From: Vibrio palustris
GTDB lineage: Bacteria; Pseudomonadota; Gammaproteobacteria; Enterobacterales; Vibrionaceae
DNA length: 64,000 bases
Reading direction: 5' to 3'
Assembly: GCF_024346995.1 (NCBI RefSeq)
Contig: NZ_AP024887.1
Coordinates: 682,001 to 746,000, forward strand
Part shown: in pieces, positions 48,510-57,648 of the stretch
How the letters are laid out: every line of letters begins with the position of its first letter
How positions within the stretch are numbered: the stretch's first letter is position 1
Made by a program: the position numbers and the translations under genes
The notes under the pieces: model-generated
What the model was told of the DNA's origin: nothing
The model's database searches: none
Seen by the model: only the letters and a program-made list of their open reading frames with translations

Positions 48510-50432
48510 ATGAGTGTCGGCCCTCTGGGTATGAATGGTGGCATGGATATAAATTCCATGGTCCAAAAGATCGTCAGTTCCGAACGTGTGCCGAAACAAC
48601 AGCGCATCGATAGTGAACGTGCCGATGTTAATGCCAGCATTAGTGGCTATGGCCGCCTCAAAGAGTCATTGGATTCGATGAAAAATCTGATGTCAGATTT
48701 CCGTTTCAACAAAGTATTTGCTGCGCGGAAAGTTGATGTTACAGATGATTCTGCAGTGATCGCAAAAGCATCAACGAATGCCATTGCAGGCAAGTATTCC
48801 GTCGATGTATTGCAACTTGCCCAAAGCCATAAGTTGGCATCAGCTCCGTTTGATGAACGACAAAAGTTTGGTCCGGGCAAGTTGCATATTTCTATGGGAA
48901 ACCGTTCTTTTGATGTCAATGTTTCCTCTTATTCCAAATTAAATGATGTCGTTCGTGGCATCAACGGTGCGAAATCCAATCCTGGAGTTCGTGCTGCAGT
49001 AATTAAAGACAGTAATGGCCCGCGTTTGGTGATTGCTGCGAATCAAACTGGGAAAGATAATGCTCTCAGTGTTGCGGTGGATGCAAAACCGGGAGATGAG
49101 TTAAATCAGCTTGGTTTTAAAACACTAGAAAGTCGTGTCAAAGATTTAGAAGCGGCTCGTGCTGAGGCGCAAGATATTTTGCAGCCTTTGACACCGAAAC
49201 AAAAAGAAAATGCTGCTAAAGTCGCCGAAAAAATCGAAAGTGCAGCTCGTGAGGTCGATAAAGAGAACAGTTATCAACCTGACGCTTTTCAGGCTTCGGG
49301 ACAAGCAACTCAGTCTTATGTTAAACCACAAGACCGTATTCCAGGTTGGACAGAAACCGCTTCTGGTACGTTACTGGATTCTTATGATGAACCTCAACCT
49401 GAGTTAGATTCTGCAGCTCAAGAGAAGTCGTCACAAGTCGATGGTTGGTCGAACACTGCGTCGGGAACCTTGTACGACTCTTATGTCACACCAGAAGAAG
49501 CCGAAAAGAAATTAGCCGCTCTTCGTGCAGACGAAGAGAGCAGCATTGCTCAAGCGGTACAAAGCGGCAATATGACGCCGGAAGAGGCAAAAGCTGAAAT
49601 ACGCGAAGGGATGTCCCCTGAAGAAAAACAACATGCGGACAAGATTGAGCAGGCGCAAAAAAATCTGCAAGCAGCACAAAAAGAGTTTGATAATTACAGT
49701 GGGTTGACGCAAGTGCAAACCGCTCAAGATTCGAAAGTGATTTTAGATGGTGTTGCTACATTGACGAGTAATAACAATGTGATAGAAGATGCCATTGAAG
49801 GTGTGGATTTAACGTTAAAATCAAAAACGGATCCCAATGCGCGTCCTCCAGAAATCGATGTGGAATACGACAGAGAAACGGTTAGTCAGTACCTAGAAAA
49901 ATTTGTTAATGCGTATAATCAATTTCATCAAGTAAATAAAGATCTTGGTAGTGTCGATCCGCAAACTGGAAAAGCAGGACCTTTGGCTGGTGAAAGTATT
50001 ACACGTAGCGCGGAATCGCGTTTGAAATCAGTATTTTCAACGCCAATTAAAGATGCTCCTCAAGAAATGAATTCGTTATCGTCCTTAGGGATTACAACCA
50101 CTCGTCAAGGTGGTTTAGAGCTCAATCATGACGTATTAAACCGCCAATTGGTTAATAATTTCGATAAGTTGAAAGACTTCTTTGGGGGCAGAGATGGCTT
50201 TGCCGATAGGATTCAAGATGCCATTCAAAGTGTCACAGGAGTGACTGGAGCCATCCGCACGCGAGAGAAAAGCCTAACGGAAGAGAATCGCCGTTTACAA
50301 GATGACCAAGCTACGTTAGACCGCCGCATGGACCAACTTAAAACTCGTACCCATGCTAAATTTGAGTCGATGCAAGATGCGACCAGCAAAATGCAATCCC
50401 AACTTTCTGGCATGATGAATGCCTTAGGGTAG
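48510..50432 (+). CDS. fliD: Filament cap protein FliD (HAP2)
   Basis: Caps the filament tip and folds flagellin as it emerges. The 640 aa are longer than the E. coli protein (about 470 aa) but in the range of Vibrio FliD. The N-terminal helix (MDINSMVQKIVSSERVPKQQ) and C-terminal coiled-coil (LDRRMDQLKTRTHAKFESMQ) are conserved. A central insertion (about residues 200-400) is acidic and helical and contains two copies of a GWxxTASGTLxDSY motif (279-292 and 312-325). Followed by flaI after 4 nt. Confidence 0.95.
   Translation: MSVGPLGMNGGMDINSMVQKIVSSERVPKQQRIDSERADVNASISGYGRLKESLDSMKNLMSDFRFNKVFAARKVDVTDDSAVIAKASTNAIAGKYSVDVLQLAQSHKLASAPFDERQKFGPGKLHISMGNRSFDVNVSSYSKLNDVVRGINGAKSNPGVRAAVIKDSNGPRLVIAANQTGKDNALSVAVDAKPGDELNQLGFKTLESRVKDLEAARAEAQDILQPLTPKQKENAAKVAEKIESAAREVDKENSYQPDAFQASGQATQSYVKPQDRIPGWTETASGTLLDSYDEPQPELDSAAQEKSSQVDGWSNTASGTLYDSYVTPEEAEKKLAALRADEESSIAQAVQSGNMTPEEAKAEIREGMSPEEKQHADKIEQAQKNLQAAQKEFDNYSGLTQVQTAQDSKVILDGVATLTSNNNVIEDAIEGVDLTLKSKTDPNARPPEIDVEYDRETVSQYLEKFVNAYNQFHQVNKDLGSVDPQTGKAGPLAGESITRSAESRLKSVFSTPIKDAPQEMNSLSSLGITTTRQGGLELNHDVLNRQLVNNFDKLKDFFGGRDGFADRIQDAIQSVTGVTGAIRTREKSLTEENRRLQDDQATLDRRMDQLKTRTHAKFESMQDATSKMQSQLSGMMNALG
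49344..49484 (+). repeat. Two copies of a 14-residue motif inside FliD
   Basis: GWTETASGTLLDSY (49344-49385) and GWSNTASGTLYDSY (49443-49484) match at 11 of 14 positions and are 33 residues apart, in a Pro/Glu-rich context. Confidence 0.85.
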
Positions 50433-50436
50433 ATAA

Positions 50437-50742
50437 ATGGATAGCCGCATACAAGAACTTTGTGACATAGATCACTTATTAGAACAAAGCTTGAATCGAG
50501 ATGAAATCAATCCTTCAGAAGTTTTACACCTCGTCGATAAAAGGGAATGGTTATTGCAGGACTTACTACCTTACGTGACCGAGAATATTGAGCTGGCCCA
50601 ATCTTCACAGTGGCGGCAAGCAGTGATTAATACACGACATCTTGTTGAAAAAATGCAATCCGAGACATCTGCGATAGGACAGCAATTAAGAAAGTATCGT
50701 CATGGCAGTCAATCGGTTCAACAATACAAAAAGTTTTTATAA
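50437..50742 (+). CDS. flaI: FlaI, FliT-like flagellar chaperone
   Basis: A 101-aa, all-helical, acidic protein between fliD and fliS. Size, position and lack of other domains match Vibrio FlaI, which occupies the place of FliT, the FliD export chaperone in enterobacteria. Sequence similarity alone is weak, so the chaperone role is inferred from context. It starts 4 nt after fliD. Confidence 0.8.
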   Translation: MDSRIQELCDIDHLLEQSLNRDEINPSEVLHLVDKREWLLQDLLPYVTENIELAQSSQWRQAVINTRHLVEKMQSETSAIGQQLRKYRHGSQSVQQYKKFL

Positions 50743-50753
50743 AGAGGTAGACT

Positions 50754-51164
50754 ATGCGTGGTTCTTTACAGGCGTACAAAAAAGTATCAGTGGATAGCCA
50801 GCTCAGCGCGGCCTCACCGCACAAAGTCGTGCAAATGTTAATGGCTGGAGCTATAGAGCGTCTTATTCAAGGCAAAGCGGCTATGCAGCAGCGTAATATT
50901 GCTATGAAAGGTGAGCGTTTAGGGAAAGCATTAGATATTATCATCAGTCTACGTGGATGCTTATCTATGGACGATGGTGGTGATATTGCGCAGAACTTAG
51001 ATCAGCTGTATGAGTTCTTGATCACACAAATCACAACGTCAAATCAACAAAATAAACCTGAGTTGTTGGATGATGCGATTGATATTATTCGCGAGATCAA
51101 ATCCGCATGGGATCAAATTCCTGCTGAATATCACAATTTAACGTCTCAACAGGTGGGTGTGTAA
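50754..51164 (+). CDS. fliS: Flagellin export chaperone FliS
   Basis: Binds the C-terminus of flagellin in the cytoplasm and delivers it to the export gate. It has 136 aa. The N-terminal AYKKVSVDSQLSAASPHKVV and VQMLMAGAIERLIQGKAAMQ segments (about 6-46) are the FliS signature. It ends the flaG-fliD-flaI-fliS run and is followed by a terminator. Confidence 0.95.
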   Translation: MRGSLQAYKKVSVDSQLSAASPHKVVQMLMAGAIERLIQGKAAMQQRNIAMKGERLGKALDIIISLRGCLSMDDGGDIAQNLDQLYEFLITQITTSNQQNKPELLDDAIDIIREIKSAWDQIPAEYHNLTSQQVGV

Positions 51165-51237
51165 TTACTTAGTGAGAGTTAAACTCGGCATTATCCTCTA
51201 ATTGCTTGGTTGCCTTTATTTTTTTATCAAATACAAT

Positions 51238-51269
51238 AAAAGCCACGTAGTAGCCACGTGGCTTTTTTT
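51238..51269 (+). terminator. Terminator after fliS
   Basis: AAAAGCCACGT and ACGTGGCTTTT arms with a 7-nt loop, then T7. It separates fliS from flrA. Confidence 0.92.
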
Positions 51270-51392
51270 GTTGCTGTTTTCATATTCTTGACTATCGTTT
51301 ACTTCAAGACTGACAAAAATTTGTCATATCTTAGCGATATTGGCTCAACTAACGATAAGCAACTTTCCGGATTTAAGGCATTATTCTCACCT

Positions 51393-52859
51393 ATGCAAGG
51401 TTTAGCAAAACTCATTGTGATTGAAGACGACGAAAATGTACGTTTGAATCTCAATACAATTTTAGAATTTGTCGGAGAACAGTGTGTAGCGATTTCTTCA
51501 TCGCAAGTTGATCAAATTGATTGGTCGCTAACGTGGGGAGGCTGCATTCTTGGTACTGTGCATCAACAATCGCAGCTTTCACATATTGTGGAGACCATGC
51601 GTATTGCCCATCATATTCCACTACTGGTCGCCAATAAGCAGCCATACTCTTTAGAAGAGTGTCCTAATTTTATTGGTGAACTCCCTTTCCCACTGAATTA
51701 CGCACAGCTAAGTGATGCATTACGTCATTGTAAAGTTTTTTTAGGGCGACGCGGCATTGAAGCCAGTTCCGCATTTAGAAATACGATTTTATTTCGTAGT
51801 TTAGTCGGACAAAGCAGTAGTATTCAGCATGTCCGTCATATGATTGAACAAGTCGCCCAGACAGAAGCAAATGTATTAATACTTGGTGAGTCTGGAACAG
51901 GCAAAGAAGTCGTTGCTCGTAATATTCATTATCACTCCGCGCGTAAAACTGGCCCTTTTGTACCGATTAACTGTGGTGCTATCCCTGGAGATCTTCTAGA
52001 AAGTGAATTATTTGGCCATGAAAAAGGCGCATTTACTGGCGCTATTACGTCTCGTAAAGGACGATTTGAATTAGCAGAAGGTGGCACATTATTTCTTGAT
52101 GAAATTGGTGATATGCCAATGAGCATGCAAGTTAAATTATTACGTGTCTTACAAGAGCGGTGTTTTGAACGTGTGGGCGGTAATGCCACAATAAAAGCCA
52201 ATGTTCGCATTATTGCGGCTACACACCGCGATCTCGATAAAATGATTTTTGAAGAGTCATTTCGAGAAGATTTATTTTATCGAATTAATGTTTTTCCGAT
52301 AGAGATGCCAGCATTACGTGAAAGAAAGGAAGATATTTCATTATTGCTACATGAGCTATTATCTCGTTTAGAAGCCGAAGGTTCACAACCTATATGCTTT
52401 ACGCCGAGAGCGATTAATTCTCTGGTGGATCATGATTGGCCGGGTAATGTGCGAGAGCTGGCAAATTTAGTGGAACGAATGGTGATCTTATATCCCAATA
52501 GCTTGGTGGATGTGAATCACTTACCGACTAAATATCGTTATAGTGATATTCCTGAATTTCAGCCGGAACTAGATCAATCCACTGCGGTTGAAGAAGATGA
52601 ACGTGACGTATTAGCGAATATTTTTTCTGAAGATTTTAGTTTTGAAGAATCACAAGCACTGATTGCTGAAACGGAGAGTGATCCGGGGCTTCCTCCTGAA
52701 GGTGTCAATTTAAAACAAATGATTACTGACTTTGAAATGAATATGATTAATCAAGCTTTAGAGGCGCAAGACGGTGTCGTTGCAAGAGCGGCGGATATGC
52801 TGGGTATGCGTCGAACGACGCTTGTTGAAAAAATGCGCAAGTATAATATGCAGCGTTAA
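51393..52859 (+). CDS. flrA: Flagellar master regulator FlrA (sigma-54 activator)
   Basis: Top-level activator of the Vibrio polar flagellar cascade, switching on flrBC and other class II genes with sigma-54. The start at ATG 51393 gives 488 aa, the length I recall for V. cholerae FlrA; an in-frame ATG at 51258 lies in the fliS terminator. An N-terminal receiver-like domain (about 5-120) lacks the phospho-acceptor Asp. AAA+ motifs are GESGTGKE (about 165-172) and GAFTGA (about 212-217), and the C-terminal Fis-type HTH is [20 protein letters not shown]. In related FleQ/FlrA proteins the activity is controlled by c-di-GMP. Confidence 0.96.
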   Translation: MQGLAKLIVIEDDENVRLNLNTILEFVGEQCVAISSSQVDQIDWSLTWGGCILGTVHQQSQLSHIVETMRIAHHIPLLVANKQPYSLEECPNFIGELPFPLNYAQLSDALRHCKVFLGRRGIEASSAFRNTILFRSLVGQSSSIQHVRHMIEQVAQTEANVLILGESGTGKEVVARNIHYHSARKTGPFVPINCGAIPGDLLESELFGHEKGAFTGAITSRKGRFELAEGGTLFLDEIGDMPMSMQVKLLRVLQERCFERVGGNATIKANVRIIAATHRDLDKMIFEESFREDLFYRINVFPIEMPALRERKEDISLLLHELLSRLEAEGSQPICFTPRAINSLVDHDWPGNVRELANLVERMVILYPNSLVDVNHLPTKYRYSDIPEFQPELDQSTAVEEDERDVLANIFSEDFSFEESQALIAETESDPGLPPEGVNLKQMITDFEMNMINQALEAQDGVVARAADMLGMRRTTLVEKMRKYNMQR

Positions 52860-52940
52860 TAAGTGTGACTTAAGTCATACTTTATTTATCGTCAATAATC
52901 CGTCACCTATGTAATGCCATGATAAATAATCATTATTTCA

Positions 52941-52955
52941 TGGCATATATCTTGC
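52941..52955 (+). promoter_or_regulatory. Sigma-54 promoter of flrBC
   Basis: TGGCAT-ATATC-TTGC at correct spacing. The predicted start is near 52967, expected to be FlrA-activated. Confidence 0.85.
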
Positions 52956-52996
52956 GTATGTCATAGGTAGTGACTTTTATTGACGGTTTTTCGACG

Positions 52997-54049
52997 ATGA
53001 GCAATGAGCAAGAACAACATTCCCACCTAGATTCTTTGGATGAGCAAGTCGCCCGCTATCGGCAAGTTTTAGATGTTATGCCTGCGGGCGTGATTCTTTT
53101 AGATACTCAAGGTATTGTGCGTGAAGCTAATCCAGAAGCCCATCGTTTACTAGAAATGCCTTTAGTGAATGAAAAGTGGTTTACTATTATTCAAGAGGCG
53201 TTTGCGCCTCGTGAAGATGATGGCCATGAAATCTCGTTACGTAATGGACGCAAAGTCCGCTTGGCGATTTCGGCGTCGACGACCGGTCAGCTTATCCTTA
53301 TCACCGATTTGACCGAAACCCGTTTGCTGCAATCACGGGTGAGTGATTTACAACGCTTATCTTCTTTAGGACGTATGGTGGCGTCTTTGGCTCATCAAGT
53401 ACGCACGCCATTATCGAGTGCGATGTTGTATGCCTCTAATCTAGGGTCTCCAAATTTACCAACAGCAACGCGTGAGCGTTTTCAGTCTAAACTTGTCGAT
53501 CGCCTACATGACTTAGAAAAGCAAGTTAATGATATGCTATTGTTTGCAAAGGGGGGCGATAATAAAGTTGTTGATGCTTTCTCTTTACAGAATTTAGTCG
53601 ATGAGTTTCAGCCTATGGTTGAAGCGGCAGTCCGTACTAGTCACATTGATTATGCAGAAGACGTTGAAGATGCAGATACTGGCATTGTTGGTAACGTCAA
53701 TGCGTTAGCGTCGGCCTTGAGTAATTTGGTGATGAACGCGATTCAAATTGCGGGTAAAGGCGCACAAATAGATGTGTTTTTTCGAGCAGTGAATGGCGAA
53801 TTAAAAATTTCCGTGCAGGACAACGGGCCCGGTATTCCCGAAGCTTTACAAGAAAAAGTGATGGAGCCTTTCTTTACGACACGCTCGCAAGGAACTGGCC
53901 TAGGGTTGGCCGTTGTGCAAATGGTCTGTCGTGCTCACGATGGTCGTTTGGAGTTATTATCACGTGAAGGGGATGGCGCATGTTTTACCATGTGTATTCC
54001 ATTAGATCGCCAGGTTAGTCAAACCACATTGGAAACGGGAGAATCCTAA
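52997..54049 (+). CDS. flrB: Flagellar sensor histidine kinase FlrB
   Basis: Cytoplasmic kinase that phosphorylates FlrC. The start is set at ATG 52997 (350 aa); an in-frame GTG at 52970 would lie only about 3 nt after the predicted transcription start. A PAS-like domain (about 20-110) precedes the HisKA H-box SLAHQVRTPLSS (His about 133) and the ATPase motifs NLVMNAIQIA (N-box), DNGPGIP (G1) and GTGLGLAVV (G2). No membrane segment is present. Its stop overlaps the flrC start. Confidence 0.94.
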   Translation: MSNEQEQHSHLDSLDEQVARYRQVLDVMPAGVILLDTQGIVREANPEAHRLLEMPLVNEKWFTIIQEAFAPREDDGHEISLRNGRKVRLAISASTTGQLILITDLTETRLLQSRVSDLQRLSSLGRMVASLAHQVRTPLSSAMLYASNLGSPNLPTATRERFQSKLVDRLHDLEKQVNDMLLFAKGGDNKVVDAFSLQNLVDEFQPMVEAAVRTSHIDYAEDVEDADTGIVGNVNALASALSNLVMNAIQIAGKGAQIDVFFRAVNGELKISVQDNGPGIPEALQEKVMEPFFTTRSQGTGLGLAVVQMVCRAHDGRLELLSREGDGACFTMCIPLDRQVSQTTLETGES

Positions 54050-55482
54050 TGGCTCAAAGTAAAGTCTTAATTGTAGAAGATGATGAAGGTCTACGTGAAG
54101 CCTTGGTGGATACGTTAGCGCTTGCAGGGTATGAATGGCTAGAAGCCGATTGTGCAGAAGATGCATTAGTGAAACTGAAAAGTGATTCGGTTGATATTGT
54201 GGTCTCTGATGTACAGATGGCTGGCATGGGCGGTTTAGCATTATTACGTAATATCAAATTGCATTGGCCTAATGTGCCCGTATTGTTGATGACAGCGTAC
54301 GCCAATATAGAAGATGCCGTTTCTGCAATGAAAGAGGGCGCGATTGATTACATGGCTAAGCCATTTGCGCCAGAAGTGTTATTGAACATGGTCAGCCGTT
54401 ATGCACCAGTGAAATCTGATGATAATGGGGATGCAATTGTCGCTGATGAAAAAAGCCTCAAACTGTTGTCGTTAGCTGACAAAGTAGCAAAAACCGATGC
54501 AAATGTGATGGTTCTTGGGCCGAGTGGCTCAGGGAAAGAAGTGATGTCGCGTTATATTCATAATGCCTCATTACGCAAAGACGGCCCATTTATTGCCATT
54601 AACTGTGCTGCAATCCCAGATAATATGTTGGAAGCGACGCTATTTGGATATGAAAAAGGCGCGTTTACAGGCGCTGTCCAAGCATGTCCTGGTAAATTTG
54701 AGCAAGCCCAGGGGGGGACTATTTTACTTGATGAGATCAGTGAAATGGAACTCAACCTACAAGCGAAGTTATTGCGGGTGTTGCAAGAGCGTGAAGTCGA
54801 GCGTTTGGGAAGTCGTAAAAGTGTCAAACTGGATGTGCGAGTACTAGCAACCAGTAACCGTGATTTAAAGCAATATGTGCAAGAAGGTAATTTTCGTGAA
54901 GACTTGTACTATCGTTTAAATGTCTTTCCGATTACTTGGCCTGCATTGTGTGAGCGTAAAGGGGATATTGAACCACTCGCGACGCATTTGATAGAGCGTC
55001 ATTGTAAGAAGTTAGGGTTACCTGTACCGAGTTTATCCTCCACGGCGACTGACAAACTATTACAGTATCCTTGGCCGGGGAATGTACGTGAGTTGGATAA
55101 TGTCATCCAACGCGCGTTAATCTTAAGCGACCAAATGACGATTGATGCTTCGCATATTTTATTAGAAGGGTTGGATTGGCAAGATGCGTCTGGTTTGCAA
55201 AATGCTGTTGAAACTCAACAATATGCAACACCATCAGTAAAACCTGTCGCGGATCCTGAATTATCTAGCACATATTCTGATCCCGTTGAGTCACCTCAGT
55301 CGCAAGGTTCGGTTGGCCTTGGTGATGAGCTGCGTGATCAGGAGTTTGCCATTATTATGGAAACCTTGGTGGAGTGTAATGGTCGGCGTAAAGAAATGGC
55401 CGACAAGCTTGGTATTAGTCCGAGAACGTTACGCTACAAGCTCGCAAAAATGCGTGATGCTGGAATAGACATCCCCAATTAA
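54049..55482 (+). CDS. flrC: Flagellar response regulator FlrC (sigma-54 activator)
   Basis: NtrC-family activator of class III flagellar genes (hook, basal body and flaA in V. cholerae). It has 477 aa. The receiver phospho-acceptor is Asp54 in VVSDVQMAGM. AAA+ motifs are GPSGSGKE (about 157-164) and [12 protein letters not shown], and the C-terminal HTH is RRKEMADKLGISPRTLRYKL. Its ATG overlaps the flrB stop (TAATG). A new sigma-54 promoter for fliE follows. Confidence 0.96.
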   Translation: MAQSKVLIVEDDEGLREALVDTLALAGYEWLEADCAEDALVKLKSDSVDIVVSDVQMAGMGGLALLRNIKLHWPNVPVLLMTAYANIEDAVSAMKEGAIDYMAKPFAPEVLLNMVSRYAPVKSDDNGDAIVADEKSLKLLSLADKVAKTDANVMVLGPSGSGKEVMSRYIHNASLRKDGPFIAINCAAIPDNMLEATLFGYEKGAFTGAVQACPGKFEQAQGGTILLDEISEMELNLQAKLLRVLQEREVERLGSRKSVKLDVRVLATSNRDLKQYVQEGNFREDLYYRLNVFPITWPALCERKGDIEPLATHLIERHCKKLGLPVPSLSSTATDKLLQYPWPGNVRELDNVIQRALILSDQMTIDASHILLEGLDWQDASGLQNAVETQQYATPSVKPVADPELSSTYSDPVESPQSQGSVGLGDELRDQEFAIIMETLVECNGRRKEMADKLGISPRTLRYKLAKMRDAGIDIPN

Positions 55483-55498
55483 TCCGATTTATTCGTCA

Positions 55499-55513
55499 TG
55501 GCATATAACTTGC
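55499..55513 (+). promoter_or_regulatory. Sigma-54 promoter of the fliE operon
   Basis: TGGCAT-ATAAC-TTGC, 12-nt GG-GC offset, about 54 bp before the fliE start. It is nearly the same sequence as the flrB promoter. Confidence 0.87.
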
Positions 55514-55566
55514 TCAGTAGTTAATTATGAATGTTTTTTGTCAAAGTTTTGGCACCCGAGGTCCTC

Positions 55567-55878
55567 ATGAGATTAGACGGCTTACAAAGTGAAATGCAAG
55601 CAATGCGCTTGGAAGCAAGTAATACTACAGCAGCACCAACAGGACAAAAAGTGGGTGCTGACTTTGGTGATATGCTGACGAAAGCAATCAATAATGTTAA
55701 CGGGTTGCAAGAAACGTCTAGTGCCCTGCAAACACGTTTTGACCGTGGGGACGAAAGTGTTTCTTTAGGCGATGTTATGATCGCGCGTAATAAGGCAAGT
55801 GTTTCCTTTGATGCAACGATTCAAGTGCGTAACAAGCTTGTCGATGCATACAAAGAATTAATGAACATGCCGGTTTAA
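55567..55878 (+). CDS. fliE: Flagellar hook-basal body protein FliE
   Basis: Small rod-base protein that connects the MS ring to the rod. The start at ATG 55567 gives 103 aa and MRLDGLQSEMQAMRLEA, with GAGG 5 nt upstream; an in-frame ATG at 55531 would begin only about 5 nt after the predicted transcription start. The conserved C-terminus ARNKASVSFDATIQVRNKLV is present. First gene of the fliEFGHIJ unit. Confidence 0.95.
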   Translation: MRLDGLQSEMQAMRLEASNTTAAPTGQKVGADFGDMLTKAINNVNGLQETSSALQTRFDRGDESVSLGDVMIARNKASVSFDATIQVRNKLVDAYKELMNMPV

Positions 55879-55893
55879 GAAAGGTAACCGATA

Positions 55894-57648
55894 GTGGCTG
55901 AAGACAACCAACAAACCGACCTTGCTGTAAGCGGCAGTGGCGATCAGGCCATGATGTCCAGTTCAGGCGCAGGCCTTAGCTCGGATACACAAAATCCAGA
56001 TATCGAAGAAAAAAGTTCCAATAAGATGGACTTTGGTATGGGTGATTTGGATTTATTGCGTCAAGTCGTTTTGGTGTTATCGATCTCTATTTGTGTCGCC
56101 CTCATCGTGATGCTTTTTTTCTGGGTTCGCCAACCAGAGATGCGTCCTTTAGGGATGTATGACACTCAAGAATTGATCCCCGTTCTTGATTACCTCGATG
56201 AACAAAAACAAGACTATAAATTAGATGGTAACACCATTTTAGTCCCGGTTTCTGATTACAATAATCTCAAACTTAATATGGTACGTGCCGATCTCAATAC
56301 GAACTCTGATGGCGCCGGTGATGACATCTTACTCAAAGATATGGGGTTTGGTGTTTCTCAACGCTTGGAAAAAGAGCGTTTAAAACTCAGTCGTGAGCGG
56401 CAACTAGCGGCGGCGATGGAAGAAATGCGTCAAGTGACTAAAGCTCGCGTCTTATTAGCGCTGCCCAAGCATAGTGTTTTTGTACGCCAAAACCAGCCAG
56501 CGTCGGCATCTGTTTTTTTGACCTTAAGAACAGGAGCCAGTCTTAAACAAGAAGAAGTGGACTCGATTATTGATATGGTGTCGAGTGCGGTTCCAGGGAT
56601 GTCTCCGACCAAAGTGACGGTGACTGATCAACATGGACGCTTACTCAATTCAGGCTCACAAGACCCCGCATCAACGGCGCGTCGCAAAGAGCAAGAAATG
56701 GAACGTAAACAAGAAGCGGATGTTCGCCAAAAAATCGACTCAGTACTCATTCCTATTCTCGGGCTTGGCAATTATACCGCGCAAGTGGATATTGATTTGG
56801 ATTTCAATGCCGTTGAACAAACCCGCAAACGTTTCGATCCTAAAACGCCATCAACGCGCAGTGAATATACCCGTGAAGACTATAATAACAGTAATACTGT
56901 TGCTGGTGTTCCTGGAGCGCTGAGTAACCAACCGCCAGCGGATGCCTCAATCCCTGAAGATGTGGCACAAATGAAAGATGGTTCAACCATGGGGCAAGGC
57001 TCGGTTCATAAAGAAGCGACTCGTAACTATGAGTTGGATACGACTATTAGTCATGAACGTAAACAAACCGGCGCGATTGCGCGGCAAACGGTCGCGGTAG
57101 CCATAAAAAATCGCGCCAAAGTTGATCCGCAAACAGGCGATGTTACTTACACTCCGGTGAGTGAACAAGAATTGCAGTCTATTCGTCAGGTACTAGAAGG
57201 AACGGTAGGCTATAATCAAAACCGAGGGGATGTACTGAATGTATTAAGCATGCAGTTTGTTACCCCTGAGGTCGCTGAAGCTCAAGATGTACCAATTTGG
57301 GAAAATCCTAACTTTGGTGATTGGGTACGCTGGTTGGCTAGTGCCTTGGTTATTATCGTCGTGATTTTAGTGTTGGTGAGACCTGCATTGAAAAAACTCC
57401 TCAACCCATCGGCTGGAATGGACGAGGACTCGATGTATGGCCCAGATGGCATGCCAATTGGTGCTGATGGTGAAACCAGCTTAATTGGTGGTGACATTGA
57501 CGGAGGCGAACTATTTGAGTTTGGTACAGGTATTGATCTACCGAACTTGCATAAAGATGAGGACGTATTGAAAGCGGTACGTGCTCTTGTGGCCAACGAG
57601 CCAGAACTTGCGGCTCAAGTAGTGAAAAATTGGATGCAAAATGCCTGA
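55894..57648 (+). CDS. fliF: Flagellar MS-ring protein FliF
   Basis: Inner-membrane ring on which the rotor and export gate are built. It has 584 aa starting with a GTG (55894) behind AAGG. Two membrane helices flank the periplasmic part (about 52-74, LLRQVVLVLSISICVALIVM, and about 470-490, WLASALVIIVVILVLVRPAL). The ring-building domain contains RQLAAAMEEMRQVTKARVLL. The acidic C-terminal tail binds FliG, whose gene overlaps the fliF end by 8 nt. Confidence 0.97.
   Translation: MAEDNQQTDLAVSGSGDQAMMSSSGAGLSSDTQNPDIEEKSSNKMDFGMGDLDLLRQVVLVLSISICVALIVMLFFWVRQPEMRPLGMYDTQELIPVLDYLDEQKQDYKLDGNTILVPVSDYNNLKLNMVRADLNTNSDGAGDDILLKDMGFGVSQRLEKERLKLSRERQLAAAMEEMRQVTKARVLLALPKHSVFVRQNQPASASVFLTLRTGASLKQEEVDSIIDMVSSAVPGMSPTKVTVTDQHGRLLNSGSQDPASTARRKEQEMERKQEADVRQKIDSVLIPILGLGNYTAQVDIDLDFNAVEQTRKRFDPKTPSTRSEYTREDYNNSNTVAGVPGALSNQPPADASIPEDVAQMKDGSTMGQGSVHKEATRNYELDTTISHERKQTGAIARQTVAVAIKNRAKVDPQTGDVTYTPVSEQELQSIRQVLEGTVGYNQNRGDVLNVLSMQFVTPEVAEAQDVPIWENPNFGDWVRWLASALVIIVVILVLVRPALKKLLNPSAGMDEDSMYGPDGMPIGADGETSLIGGDIDGGELFEFGTGIDLPNLHKDEDVLKAVRALVANEPELAAQVVKNWMQNA

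Noticed and set aside
51258..51392. A hydrophobic N-terminal extension of FlrA
   Set aside because: It begins inside the fliS terminator hairpin and FlrA proteins are soluble; the ATG at 51393 gives the expected 488 aa.
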